Below, piece after piece: positions 17,859 through 27,124 of a stretch of 64,000 nucleotides of DNA. The notes under the pieces were generated by a model. The model worked only from the letters and a program-made list of their open reading frames with translations, was not told the origin of the DNA and made no database searches. Numbering within the stretch: position 1 is the first letter of the stretch; each line of letters starts with the position of its first letter. A program made the position numbers and the translations under genes. The DNA comes from Rhodohalobacter barkolensis (GTDB lineage Bacteria > Bacteroidota > Rhodothermia > Balneolales > Balneolaceae): NCBI RefSeq assembly GCF_002834295.1, contig NZ_PISP01000001.1:1674001-1738000 (forward strand). Direction: 5' to 3'.

Positions 17859-18170
17859 ATGATACGTCATATCGTAATGTGGAAACTACAAGATGAAGCA
17901 GCTGGCGCTACTAAAGAAAAGAACGCTGAAAAGATGAAACTCATCCTGGAAGGCCTTCGAACCAATATCGATGAAATTAAAGATGTTGAAGTAGGCATTC
18001 AGATTAACCAGGATGACCCGGATGCACTTGATGTGGTTCTGATCTGTGATTTTGAAACGGATTTAGACTTTCAGATGTACACCAGAAATGCGCACCATAA
18101 AAAAGCTGTGGATTTCATAAAAAAAGTGGCCGAAAGCCGGTATACTGTCGACTATAAGGTGGATCTGTAG
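17859..18170 (+). CDS. Dabb (stress-responsive A/B barrel) domain protein
   Basis: A 103-residue protein starting MIRHIVMWKLQDEAAG, the signature opening of the Dabb dimeric ferredoxin-like barrel family. It also has YTRNAHHKKAVDFI near residue 80, another family hallmark. Members are small dimeric cytoplasmic proteins of mixed or unknown activity. It sits 32 bases after the HU-LysM gene on the same strand. Confidence 0.88.
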   Translation: MIRHIVMWKLQDEAAGATKEKNAEKMKLILEGLRTNIDEIKDVEVGIQINQDDPDALDVVLICDFETDLDFQMYTRNAHHKKAVDFIKKVAESRYTVDYKVDL

Positions 18171-18183
18171 GTTCTACAAAATT

Positions 18184-19047
18184 GTGGACACCAAGCCATT
18201 TGTAATACCCGACATCCCTCTTAAAAAGCATCTTAAAAGAGAACTCTTACATGCAACAGAGTTAATAAGGGCTGAATTACTGTGTTCTGTCCGGAAACAT
18301 CGAACAGATATTGTTGAATCCACTCACCTTACACGAAAACGCCTGAAGCTTTTTCGGGCGTTTTTCAAACTACTGAAAGAGTGTGGTGATCGTAAGGAGT
18401 TAAAAGAACTGAATACGACATTCAGAAAATGGGGTCAATCCTTATCAGAATTACGGGATGTTCATGTTCACAAGCTGTTCATTGAAGAGGTTATTGCAAA
18501 CCCATCAGAAGTAATCTCCACAAATTTACTCCAGGAGATTCGAGAGATAGCTCGCCAACAAGTTGACCAAATGGAGCAGCGGTTAGTGGCAGAGGGAGAT
18601 CTTTTCAAAAATATGGAACGGCAAATTGACAACTATTCATTGATCCATACGTTTATTGAATCCAATCAATTTGATGCTGCGTGTATTTTGAAAGGATTTA
18701 AAGTTTCATTTCAGAAAAGCCATCAAGCATTTATTGAAGCCGAATCATCCAAACTTTCTGAGCCTTTTCACGAATGGAGGAAACGGTTAAAAGATGTACA
18801 ATATCAGCTGGATCTGCTGCGATCTCATCAGAAACATATAAATGTATCCGTTTCAGATGTTGAGCAAATTTGTGAAATTCTTGGGAAGGATCAGGATCTG
18901 AATAATTTTATTCATTGGATGGATAAACTGAACCTGAATACCAAATCAGTAAAAGATTGGGTTCTTTCTCTGAGAAAATCTCAGCATGGTTTAAAGCATC
19001 AGCTTATTGCTGAAGGCAACAGATTTTATAAACACTCATCCATTTAA
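18184..19047 (+). CDS. CHAD domain protein
   Basis: A 287-residue helical protein beginning with GTG. It shows CHAD-type features: VRKHRTDIVESTHLTRKRLK with conserved His and basic residues (residues 36-57), LRDVHVHK (about 96), and a second HEWRKRLKDVQYQ segment (about 196-208). CHAD domains bind inorganic polyphosphate through conserved basic residues and often associate with polyphosphate granules. No CYTH triphosphatase domain or polyphosphate kinase gene is in view. It is 13 bases after the Dabb gene. Confidence 0.8.
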   Translation: MDTKPFVIPDIPLKKHLKRELLHATELIRAELLCSVRKHRTDIVESTHLTRKRLKLFRAFFKLLKECGDRKELKELNTTFRKWGQSLSELRDVHVHKLFIEEVIANPSEVISTNLLQEIREIARQQVDQMEQRLVAEGDLFKNMERQIDNYSLIHTFIESNQFDAACILKGFKVSFQKSHQAFIEAESSKLSEPFHEWRKRLKDVQYQLDLLRSHQKHINVSVSDVEQICEILGKDQDLNNFIHWMDKLNLNTKSVKDWVLSLRKSQHGLKHQLIAEGNRFYKHSSI

Positions 19048-19056
19048 TTCTTTTAC

Positions 19057-19335
19057 ATGATGGATTCTGATGAACCTCATAAAATCCCCATCAATGGCGT
19101 TCTGGATCTGCACTATTTTGCCCCTGAAGATCTATCCACTCTCATTGATGAATATATTCGTGCATGTCTTGAAAAACAGATCTACGAAGTTCGTTTTATT
19201 CACGGAAAAGGAATAGGAAATATCAGACGCAGCGTTCACGCCTTGTTGGAGAGAAATCCTCATGTAACCGATTATCAGCTTGCCAATGAATCCGGTGGCG
19301 GCTGGGGTGCCACAATTGCGAATTTGGAGCCTTGA
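19057..19335 (+). CDS. stand-alone Smr domain protein
   Basis: A 92-residue protein consisting of one Smr domain. Motifs are DLHYFAPEDL (17-26), VRFIHGKGIGNIR (44-56) and the tail SGGGWGATIANLEP. Smr domains are nucleases or nucleic-acid-binding modules usually found at the C-terminus of MutS2. The full MutS2 gene with its own Smr domain is 4.3 kb downstream. This small form lies 9 bases after the CHAD gene, so it closes the HU-HU/LysM-Dabb-CHAD-Smr run. Confidence 0.85.
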   Translation: MMDSDEPHKIPINGVLDLHYFAPEDLSTLIDEYIRACLEKQIYEVRFIHGKGIGNIRRSVHALLERNPHVTDYQLANESGGGWGATIANLEP

Positions 19336-19350
19336 TTTGCGGGAATTCAC

Positions 19351-19612
19351 AAATGAGGTGTCGTCTCTGCGGGACTTGCCAGACTTTTCTGATTCATTTT
19401 TCTACCCATGTTTTGTCCCTGACGGGACAAGGGATTGGTAATTAAATTCACACTCGGTAGTAAATTTCTCGACTTCCAAAGCAGAACTAAGCTGTTATTT
19501 TTAAGGATGGTCATTAGATCAAAACCCAGATTTAACGTCCCTTTGGGGACGTAACATGGGTAGAAAAGAATAACCCCACCCTTTAATCAGTGCCGTAAGG
19601 CACGACACATTG
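19351..19612. repeat. structured palindromic repeat element
   Basis: This 260-base intergenic stretch holds no gene. It contains perfect small hairpins at 19413-19430 (TTGTCCC, loop TGAC, GGGACAA), 19535-19552 (ACGTCCC, loop TTTG, GGGACGT) and 19590-19603 (GTGCC, loop GTAA, GGCAC). It also has outer arms GTGTCGT (19358-19364) and ACGACAC (19602-19608), and a longer imperfect inverted repeat that includes TCTACCCATG (19401-19410) against CATGGGTAGA (19555-19564). This resembles dispersed REP-like elements. No transposase is present nearby. Confidence 0.6.
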
Positions 19613-19649
19613 CACCGGATGTAATTAAGCACAGAAAACACAAAACAAA

Positions 19650-19673
19650 AAAAGAGGCCCGAAGGCCTCTTTT
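19650..19673. terminator. bidirectional terminator downstream of the TonB receptor
   Basis: AAAAGAGGCC, loop CGAA, GGCCTCTTTT forms a perfect 10-base-pair stem with T-runs on both strands. It is placed 27 bases after the stop of the receptor gene on the minus strand. Confidence 0.85.
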
Positions 19674-19699
19674 TGTAAACATAGATTGTCTCTGAACCC

Positions 19700-22654
19700 T
19701 TAGTTTAGGAATTGATCAAAAGTAAGTGAGATGTAGTAGATCGCTCCCAAATTCGGCCCGCCGTAGTTCAGGAAGTGGCGGTTATTGAAGATGTTGGAAC
19801 CGCCGGCTTTTACTACAGTTTTCATGTCCGGAATTCTGTAAGAAACCTGAGCGTCAAATGTGCTTACATCCGGTACATGACCGCTGGCAAATGATGATGT
19901 CCAATCAAATGCTTCCTGCCATCTCCAGGTCAGATTAAATCCTAACTGCTCGGTTAATCTTCGGTTACCAAACGAAACATTTACTTTATGCTCCGGAGTA
20001 TTGTAATCAAAGATAAACTCATCTTCACGGGCCGTAATCAACTCGTTCCAGTTGTAGTTACCGGTAAGCAGGAAACTGTTTGGCAGATTTAAATCAAAAC
20101 CAAAAACTGCACCCTGCGATTTTACAGTCTCATCTACATTTGTATAGAGCTGGAATGTATTTGAAGCATCACCAGATAGCAGTGATGGCGCATAAATCTG
20201 ATTATCAGGGTTTGTTGGATTTTGCAGATCAATTGGGCCCGCAGCTCTTCTTACTCTAAATTGAGCAATAAAATCCTCGTAAATATTGTAGTAGTAAGCT
20301 GCATCAATGAGTAGACGATTTCCAATCAAACCTTTATATCCAATTTCGTAAGACTGAATTTGTTCAGGCTTAACCGGGTCGAAGGTTGTGTATGGCTCCA
20401 GTTCCAACAGTGCTGCCGGATTTCCTGACAACAGACCATCGGTAAATCGCTCCACAGACTCGAGTGTGAAAGCATTGTTTGTAACATCATACTTGTCAGC
20501 CAGATAAGGGAGACCGCCTAATAATCTGGCAGTCAATACATTGAGGTCAATATACTGTCCCTGGGTGGTTGGATTTCTGAAACCTGTCTGAAAAGAAGCA
20601 CGCACATTATGGCCGTCAGCTACTTTAATCACTGAAGAAATTCGAGGGTTGAACTGTCCATCGAAGTTCTCATTTTTGTCGTAACGAAGAGAACCGGTCA
20701 ATCTCAGGCGATCTTCAAACAGAGACTTTGCGGCTTGAACATACCCGCCATATTCACTGATATCTACCCCTCCGTCACCGTCATCAAAAATGGTTCCATT
20801 CGATCGAAGCTGATATTGACGGTAACTGAATCCAATCTGAACATCCGCAAAATCGATCTCGTTTTTGAAGTCGTACTGTCCTTCTGCATGGAGAAATCTT
20901 GATTTGTCATCAAATCGAGCTCCATCCGGAACTGTACCTTCTAAAGCTGCATCTCGGGCCGCTTCAAACTGTTGTGTGCCCGGCATGAATCGGTTTGCGT
21001 CCACGGCATTTCTTGCCGAACTATGCAAGCTTGCTAAAATATTTGGATCTGATAATAAAGCTTGCACTACTGCAGGATCATAACTTGTGTTTTGCTGAGT
21101 TACAGCATACGTTTGTGCTAGGCCTTGTATAAAAGCTCCACCATAGTTAGCATACCAGTCTTGAGTTCCCAGATATGCATCGTTAACAGAAAAACCGACA
21201 AAATCTGCAATATAGGAATCACCTGAGTCTTCAAAGGTTCCGTATGCTCGAACCATAAAATTATCTCCGTCCAGCTGAAGTTTATGCTGCTGAATGCTAA
21301 AGTCCTTCAGGCTGTATCGCTGAGCACCACTATAAATAGAAGTACCGTAACCGTAGTTCATGGCATAGCTCGCTTCTACGTTGTCTGAAATGCGGTAATG
21401 CAGTGAAGTGTTAAATTTCAGGTTCTCCGCATCATGGTCAACCAGGTACTCCTCTCTGTACCCGGTTCTTGCTACAGGTTGTGATGGAAGACTTTGTGCG
21501 AACTGAACTGCATCTTGTTGTGAAAAACCTGCTTGAACTAATCCTTGAGATACTGCCTGAACAAAATCCTGATTAAAACTTAACAGACCAATGTTAAACG
21601 TTCCATCATCTCCATAGAGATGAACTCCATCTAGAGCTGGATTTTGGCCGGGATTACCGGCAAAATTCAAGTCAGAATTTTTATCACTGTAATTAATGCC
21701 TCTCCAATCATCGGCCTGGCTGTACGAGAAGTTCAGTTTGTAGGCAAAACGATCGCCCACAGTATCTGCCCATCGGATGGAAGATTCAAACATATGGCGC
21801 GGATTATTCGGCTCTCCTATGTCTCCATCGCTATCGATATGGTTTATACCATTTCGTACAAATACGCTTAACCCCGGATATCGGAACGGGCTTTTGCTGT
21901 TCACAAGAAGAATTCCGTTAAAAGCATTGGGGCCATAAAGTGCAGAGGACGCACCGGGAATAAATTCCAGGCTTTCCACGTCCAGTTCAGACGGACCGTT
22001 CAGGTTACCGATCGGGAAGTTCAGCGCCGGTGCCTGTGTGTCCATTCCATCGGTCAGCTGTACCATTCGGGTGTTCCCTGTTGAGTTAAACCCGCGAGCA
22101 TTAATAATCTGGAAGTTGATACTGCTGGTTGTAACGTCAACTCCTTTCAGATTTGCAATTCCTTTGTAGTAGTTATCAGAAGCAGTCTGATTGATGGCAA
22201 TAACATCCATTCTTTCAATCGATACGGGCGCTTCCATAATGCTCTCTTCCACTCTGGAAGCAGAGACTACAACATCAGATCCGAGAAACGTCTGCTCTTC
22301 AAGTTCAATTCGTAGATCAGTAACGTTCTCCTGGTTAATTTCTATCTCTTGGGTACGATATCCTACAATGGATACAACGAGTGTGATTGGCGGGTTTTCA
22401 TTAACCCGAAGTGTAAACTCACCATCCGGATCGGTGGCTACTCCCACTACCCGTCCCTTCACTGTAACGTTGACACCGGCAAGAGCTTCACCTGAGCTTG
22501 CGTCAACGACCTGTCCGGAAATTGTAATTTGTTGTTCTGATAGAACTTCACTATTTGAAGTGCCAGATGCATTTGAATGCTCAGCTGTAACCAATCCCGC
22601 GATCAGCATAACAGAGAACAAACGAAATGCACAATTCCGTATCCAATCTTTCAT
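19700..22654 (-). CDS. TonB-dependent outer-membrane receptor with CarboxypepD_reg domain
   Basis: A 984-residue outer-membrane receptor. A signal peptide (1-30) precedes a carboxypeptidase-regulatory-like beta-sandwich (about 45-125, ISGQVVDASSGEALAGVNV). A plug follows (about 130-260, with VVVSASRVEESIMEAPVSIE and SSALYGPNAFNGILLV), then a long beta-barrel ending in a C-terminal Asn. Such receptors import nutrients with TonB energy. No SusD gene is adjacent, so it is not a SusCD pair, and the substrate is unknown. A LacI-type operator candidate lies about 110 bases upstream, which would fit carbohydrate control. Confidence 0.9.
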   Translation of the reverse strand: MKDWIRNCAFRLFSVMLIAGLVTAEHSNASGTSNSEVLSEQQITISGQVVDASSGEALAGVNVTVKGRVVGVATDPDGEFTLRVNENPPITLVVSIVGYRTQEIEINQENVTDLRIELEEQTFLGSDVVVSASRVEESIMEAPVSIERMDVIAINQTASDNYYKGIANLKGVDVTTSSINFQIINARGFNSTGNTRMVQLTDGMDTQAPALNFPIGNLNGPSELDVESLEFIPGASSALYGPNAFNGILLVNSKSPFRYPGLSVFVRNGINHIDSDGDIGEPNNPRHMFESSIRWADTVGDRFAYKLNFSYSQADDWRGINYSDKNSDLNFAGNPGQNPALDGVHLYGDDGTFNIGLLSFNQDFVQAVSQGLVQAGFSQQDAVQFAQSLPSQPVARTGYREEYLVDHDAENLKFNTSLHYRISDNVEASYAMNYGYGTSIYSGAQRYSLKDFSIQQHKLQLDGDNFMVRAYGTFEDSGDSYIADFVGFSVNDAYLGTQDWYANYGGAFIQGLAQTYAVTQQNTSYDPAVVQALLSDPNILASLHSSARNAVDANRFMPGTQQFEAARDAALEGTVPDGARFDDKSRFLHAEGQYDFKNEIDFADVQIGFSYRQYQLRSNGTIFDDGDGGVDISEYGGYVQAAKSLFEDRLRLTGSLRYDKNENFDGQFNPRISSVIKVADGHNVRASFQTGFRNPTTQGQYIDLNVLTARLLGGLPYLADKYDVTNNAFTLESVERFTDGLLSGNPAALLELEPYTTFDPVKPEQIQSYEIGYKGLIGNRLLIDAAYYYNIYEDFIAQFRVRRAAGPIDLQNPTNPDNQIYAPSLLSGDASNTFQLYTNVDETVKSQGAVFGFDLNLPNSFLLTGNYNWNELITAREDEFIFDYNTPEHKVNVSFGNRRLTEQLGFNLTWRWQEAFDWTSSFASGHVPDVSTFDAQVSYRIPDMKTVVKAGGSNIFNNRHFLNYGGPNLGAIYYISLTFDQFLN

Positions 22655-22763
22655 AAAATTCAGATTTAATTAATGATTATGGGGTTTGCGAAAATATACG
22701 CATCGAAGGTAAACCGTTTCCCGATGTTTTGTCAACTATAAATAAAACTCAATTTTTGGCATT

Positions 22764-22777
22764 TGCAAGCGCTTCCA
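22764..22777. promoter_or_regulatory. LacI/cre-like operator candidate
   Basis: TGCAAGCGCTTCCA, with a perfect AAGCGCTT core at 22767-22774 around a central CG, is close to the LacI/GalR-family consensus (TGnAAnCGnTTnCA). It lies between the divergent TonB receptor and SIMPL-protein genes, about 110 bases from the former and 90 from the latter. Confidence 0.5.
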
Positions 22778-22866
22778 AAATAATTTTTACTTATTGTAAT
22801 TCGTATCATCTGTTAGCACAAATAAAAATCATTTTCTTTTTTGTAAAAACAACCAACTGAATCAAA

Positions 22867-23571
22867 ATGCAACAATATATGATACCGAAATATTTAATCT
22901 ATACACTTTTTTCTCTTTTTTTAATCATCACTGGTTGTGGCACATCTCAGCAAATTCCAAACCAGGAATCTGCGAATACGATTACAGTTGATGCTACCGG
23001 AGAAGTCCTTGCCCCTGCCGATGAAATTATTTTCAACATAAATATAACCCGATTTGATGAAGAAGCTTCCGAAGCATTTAACAATCATAAAGAACTTGAA
23101 CAGTTTCTTACAGAGCTGATCATAGATCAAAACATTGATGAAGAGCATATCAATGCCAATCCAATCAGCATTTCATCCCGACGTCACTCTCAAAACCCCG
23201 GTTTTGAAACTCGTCAAAATGTAGCTATTCGATTACAGGATTTATCCCAATTTGAATCAATGCAAATCACACTTGTTGAAAATGGATTCGACAATTTTTC
23301 AGCTAATTTCTCAACCACTTCAATAGAAGAAGCTCATCAGGAGGCACTTACCAAAGCAGTAGATGAGGCAAAGAAAAAGGCTGAATCTCTGGCCAGCTCA
23401 TCCGGAAAAGAGTTGGGCGAGGTTTATAATATCGAATATACTTCCTCCTCCGGAATTGTATATAGAGATATGGCGATGATGAGTGCGGAATCGTATGGAG
23501 GATCTTTGATTGAAATGCAGCGTACCATACCGGTTCGCGAAAATGTTCGTGTGCGGTTTAGAATCCACTGA
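22867..23571 (+). CDS. SIMPL (DUF541) domain lipoprotein
   Basis: A 234-residue exported lipoprotein. The lipobox IITGC places the lipidated cysteine at residue 24. The SIMPL domain follows, starting ITVDATGEVLAPADEIIFNINI (about 38-60) with AVDEAKKKAESLA near 175-187 and VRENVRVRFRI at the end. These proteins occur in the periplasm or at the outer membrane and are linked with oxidative stress in E. coli (YggE), but the mechanism is unclear. Transcribed divergently from the TonB receptor. Confidence 0.82.
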   Translation: MQQYMIPKYLIYTLFSLFLIITGCGTSQQIPNQESANTITVDATGEVLAPADEIIFNINITRFDEEASEAFNNHKELEQFLTELIIDQNIDEEHINANPISISSRRHSQNPGFETRQNVAIRLQDLSQFESMQITLVENGFDNFSANFSTTSIEEAHQEALTKAVDEAKKKAESLASSSGKELGEVYNIEYTSSSGIVYRDMAMMSAESYGGSLIEMQRTIPVRENVRVRFRIH

Positions 23572-23631
23572 AAGTGATATTTACCAATATCAGATTCGAT
23601 TTTAGGCGGAAAGATTGCGAACTTTCCGCTT

Positions 23632-26031
23632 ATGGCTAAACAAATGCAACTTTTTCCTGAAAACAGCTCTCATAAAATTGGTTTTGAGAGTATCCGAAAC
23701 GCCTCTCTTCGCAAAAGCTTTACACCTTACGGACGCGAAGAGATCGAAGCACTATCCCCATCCGCTGACCGTAAAACCGTTGAACGAAGATTATCCGAAT
23801 CTCAAGAGTGGATTAAGATTTTACAGAGTGGTTCCAACCATCCCCTTACGGTGGTTGAAGATGTTCGGGAAATTCTGAAAGACAGCCGTTTAAAAGGCAC
23901 CGTTCTCCCGCTTGATGATTTCCCCGTCATACTGCAGAATGCTCGTTTAGCCCGCCTGATTGTAAGCTTTTTTAAGCGACAGGAATTTGAAACGCCCGCA
24001 CTGCAAAAAATCTCCGATCGCCTGATTAATTTAAAACCGCTGGAAGAAGCGATTCAGCGAGTGATTACAGACCGGGGTGAGTTGCGGGATGACGCAAGCA
24101 GTGAGCTACAGAAAATCCGGGGTAAACTTAACAGGGAGCGCAGCAAACTTCGAAATACGGTTCAACAGGTGATGAAACGTCTTGCCAAGGATGGCATGAC
24201 CTCCGACGAAGGTGCCACCATTCGGAGCGGGCGTATGGTTATACCGGTTCAGGCCGAATATAAACGTAAGGTGGAGGGGTTTGTGCATGATGTCTCCTCT
24301 ACCGGTCAAACCGTTTACATAGAACCTGTTCAAGCTCTGCAAATCAACAACGAAATCAGGCAGCTGGAGTCTGAAGAGAAACGTGAAATTGAACGGATAA
24401 TTCGAAACCTGACGGATGTAGTTCGAAAATACAGCGAAGAGCTGCAACTCAACTGCACCTATATTGGTGAACTGGATGCCATTCACTGTATTGTAAGTCT
24501 TGGCCTGGATCTGGACGGAACAATTCCTGTTTTATCGGATGGAAATCACATTAATCTGATTCGGGCAAAAAATCCAAATTTACTGCTTAAAAACCGCACT
24601 ATTGACGAATCTGAACCCGTCGTCCCCCTCGATCTGAACCTGACTGAAGATGAACTGGGTCTTGTCATAACGGGACCAAATGCCGGTGGTAAATCGGTAG
24701 CGATGAAAACCACAGGTTTACTCTGCATGATGCTGCAGGCCGGTTTTCCTATACCGGTTCAACCCGATTCGGAACTGCCCGTGTTAAGCGGACTCTTTGT
24801 GGATATCGGTGACGATCAATCCATCGAAAATGATTTAAGTACATTTTCATCCCGTCTGAATTGGATGAAGACAACATTAGAGAGAATGGATTCCGGTTCA
24901 CTTGTTTTAATTGATGAGGCGGGTGCCGGTACAGATCCTGAGGAGGGCGGTGCACTGTTTCAGGCTTTTGTTGAAGAAGTGATCAATATGGGATCAAGGG
25001 TTATTGTAACGACTCACCACGGCTCTTTAAAAGTATTTGCTCATGAACATGATCTGGTTGTAAATGGTGCAATGGAGTTCAATCAGGAGAGCCTCTCTCC
25101 CACCTACCGGTTTAAAAAGGGAGTCCCCGGCAGCAGCTATGCGTTTGAAATAGCCGATCGCATGAATCTTCCGGGAATGTTGATGAATCGAGCACGATCA
25201 CTGCTCGGACAACAGCGGGATACCATGGGCGACTTGTTAATCAATCTTGAAAAGCAGGGGCAGGAGGCAGAGGAGCTGCGCCTGGATTATCAGAAAAAAT
25301 TAAGGGAGGCTGAAAAGCAGGAAAGAGTTTTTAGAGAGAAGTCAGAACAGATCGATAATAAACGCAATGGCATCATCGAAAAGGCGTATAAAGATGCCGA
25401 ACAAATCATGAAAGATGCCAATCGGCGTATAGAAGAGGCCGTTGAAAAAGTGGTGAGTGAAGGTCGTGATGATAAAGATAAGATTCGTGAGGCGCGTTCT
25501 GATATAGAGAGCGCTAAAAAAGAGATCCACACATTCCGGGATGAATTTGAAACAGAGAATGAAGAGCCGGTCCGGAGTGAAGAAAAACCTACCTTAGGTG
25601 ATTATGTCATTATTGGAGACGGAAACACATCGGGTGAGCTGGTTGAATTGTCAGGAAAACAGGCCACAGTTTTGGTTAACGGAATGAAAATAAAATCAAA
25701 ACTGAACAAGCTTACTAAAACATCCCCACCGAAAAAGAAAAAAAGTAGCTCAAGATCCTACGGCAGCTCTCAGGATATTGATCTGTCTGTAAAACCAAGG
25801 CTTGATTTGCGTGGCAAACGAGGGGACGAAGCGATCAAAGAACTTACTATTTACCTGGATAAAGCGATTGCACGAAATTTACAGCAGGTTGAAATTGTAC
25901 ACGGAAAAGGTGAGGGAATTTTGCACAAATTAGTCCACGAATATCTCGAAAAACGTGATGGCGTTAAATCCTTCGATATTGCACCGTGGGAAAGCGGAGG
26001 AAGCGGCTGTACGATTGCAAACCTGAGGTAG
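23632..26031 (+). CDS. mutS2: MutS2 ATPase/endonuclease
   Basis: A 799-residue MutS2 protein. The N-terminal core and lever lie at 1-310, then the ATPase with Walker A GPNAGGKS (348-355), Walker B LVLIDEAGAGTDP and the His switch TTHHGS. A long coiled coil runs from about 525 to 645, and a KOW-like and basic linker from 650 to 720. A C-terminal Smr domain (about 722-799) has DLRGKRG, IVHGKGEGIL and SGGSGCTIANLR. MutS2 lacks the mismatch-recognition domain. It suppresses homologous recombination and, in some bacteria, splits stalled ribosomes. It is the only full-length homologue in the window. Confidence 0.93.
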   Translation: MAKQMQLFPENSSHKIGFESIRNASLRKSFTPYGREEIEALSPSADRKTVERRLSESQEWIKILQSGSNHPLTVVEDVREILKDSRLKGTVLPLDDFPVILQNARLARLIVSFFKRQEFETPALQKISDRLINLKPLEEAIQRVITDRGELRDDASSELQKIRGKLNRERSKLRNTVQQVMKRLAKDGMTSDEGATIRSGRMVIPVQAEYKRKVEGFVHDVSSTGQTVYIEPVQALQINNEIRQLESEEKREIERIIRNLTDVVRKYSEELQLNCTYIGELDAIHCIVSLGLDLDGTIPVLSDGNHINLIRAKNPNLLLKNRTIDESEPVVPLDLNLTEDELGLVITGPNAGGKSVAMKTTGLLCMMLQAGFPIPVQPDSELPVLSGLFVDIGDDQSIENDLSTFSSRLNWMKTTLERMDSGSLVLIDEAGAGTDPEEGGALFQAFVEEVINMGSRVIVTTHHGSLKVFAHEHDLVVNGAMEFNQESLSPTYRFKKGVPGSSYAFEIADRMNLPGMLMNRARSLLGQQRDTMGDLLINLEKQGQEAEELRLDYQKKLREAEKQERVFREKSEQIDNKRNGIIEKAYKDAEQIMKDANRRIEEAVEKVVSEGRDDKDKIREARSDIESAKKEIHTFRDEFETENEEPVRSEEKPTLGDYVIIGDGNTSGELVELSGKQATVLVNGMKIKSKLNKLTKTSPPKKKKSSSRSYGSSQDIDLSVKPRLDLRGKRGDEAIKELTIYLDKAIARNLQQVEIVHGKGEGILHKLVHEYLEKRDGVKSFDIAPWESGGSGCTIANLR

Positions 26032-26038
26032 TTAATTT

Positions 26039-26278
26039 TCAGTAAGGACTTGTAAACCGATTCACATCGTCATTTCTCAACTTACGATGTTTTGTATTCC
26101 GGCCGGTTACCCTTTTTCTCCACATCTTAAAACTGGATGGTTTGAGCTCTTTTCTCATTAACTCAATCACCTCTTTTTCCTGTAACCCAAATTGAAATTC
26201 AATGGCATCAAAAGGAGTGCGGTCTTCCCACGCCATTTCAATAATTCTGCTGATTTTATCCTGAGACAGTTCTTCCAT
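26039..26278 (-). CDS. TIGR03643/DUF2805 family small protein
   Basis: A 79-residue protein starting MEELSQDKISRIIEMAWEDRTPF with the family core IEFQFGLQEKEVIELMRKELKPSSFKMWRKRV. It contains a helix-turn-helix-like stretch and a basic C-terminus (TGRNTKHRK), so nucleic-acid binding is possible. The function is unknown. The ATG at 26278 is preferred to an in-frame TTG at 26296. It converges on mutS2 with seven bases between stop codons. Confidence 0.8.
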   Translation of the reverse strand: MEELSQDKISRIIEMAWEDRTPFDAIEFQFGLQEKEVIELMRKELKPSSFKMWRKRVTGRNTKHRKLRNDDVNRFTSPY

Positions 26279-26523
26279 TTTTATAGAAAGAATCAAAAAG
26301 AGAAGTAAATCATTTCACATGAAGAAAAAAATCGACTTCAGGAATAAGTGAAATTTCATTGTTCAAATAAAGAAAATATGCATTTAGAAAGATTTGCAAA
26401 ACCGCTGATACCAACCCTTAAGAAAAATCTATAGATCCTTCACTTGCGTTCGGGATGGCCCTGACGTCATACTTTCAGATGTTTGTTTTTTCAAGCTTTT
26501 TGTATTGATTCTCAAATCACCTT

Positions 26524-27036
26524 CTAATACCGAAGCGGAATAATTTTTCGACTCCCGTCTGGTGCAACTGTAATAATCAACAGATTGCCATAATCCGATT
26601 CATCAAATTTGTCCGGATAATATTCATACCCGAGAAGTGCGTTTGCGAAGAAGGGAGTCGTATTGGAATGGCCGCTAATTAACACGGTTTCGCCGGTATG
26701 TTTATCCAGCCAAAGCCTTGAATTTTCATCGGGCTCTCCGGCGTCGTAATTTTCAATTTCTAATTCGTTTTTCTCTGCAACCATTCTCACGGTTTCCATG
26801 GTTCTGATGCGGGCGGTCGAGTAAACAGCGTCAAAATCAACATTTTGAAGCATCTCGGCCAGTCGTTCAGCTCTGGCATAACCTTCCGGAGATAGATCAG
26901 GATCTGCGCTATCATCCATCTTCTCAGCATGACGTACAAGAATAAATGTTGTGATATCGGCATTTGACTGAGCGTAAACAGTCAGGCTCATGCAGGTGCT
27001 TAAAATTATGAGCAGTAGAATTGATTTTAATTTCAT
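26524..27036 (-). CDS. secreted histidine phosphatase (SixA/phosphoglycerate mutase-like)
   Basis: A 170-residue protein with a signal peptide (1-22, ending VYAQ). The histidine phosphatase motif LVRHAEKMDD has His36 as the phospho-acceptor, Arg and Glu follow in LSPEGYARAERL and STARIRTMET, and the second catalytic His is in ISGHSNTTPF. It would dephosphorylate small molecules or proteins in the periplasm. Substrate unknown. Confidence 0.85.
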   Translation of the reverse strand: MKLKSILLLIILSTCMSLTVYAQSNADITTFILVRHAEKMDDSADPDLSPEGYARAERLAEMLQNVDFDAVYSTARIRTMETVRMVAEKNELEIENYDAGEPDENSRLWLDKHTGETVLISGHSNTTPFFANALLGYEYYPDKFDESDYGNLLIITVAPDGSRKIIPLRY

Positions 27037-27124
27037 TATTTTTTCGTTGTATAGTTAAGGAATCACAATATATTGACAGCAAGTTTACAGCTATTCACGA
27101 TGTACAAGCTAAAATCGAAAAATT

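Noticed and set aside
23575-23592. TGATATT-TACC-AATATCA hairpin after the SIMPL gene as a terminator
   Set aside because: The stem is AT-only apart from one pair and there is no T-run after it.
26431-26460. GATCCTTCACTTGCGTTCGGGATGG sequence as a REP-like palindrome
   Set aside because: Only the outer four to five bases pair, and a single copy is present in the window.
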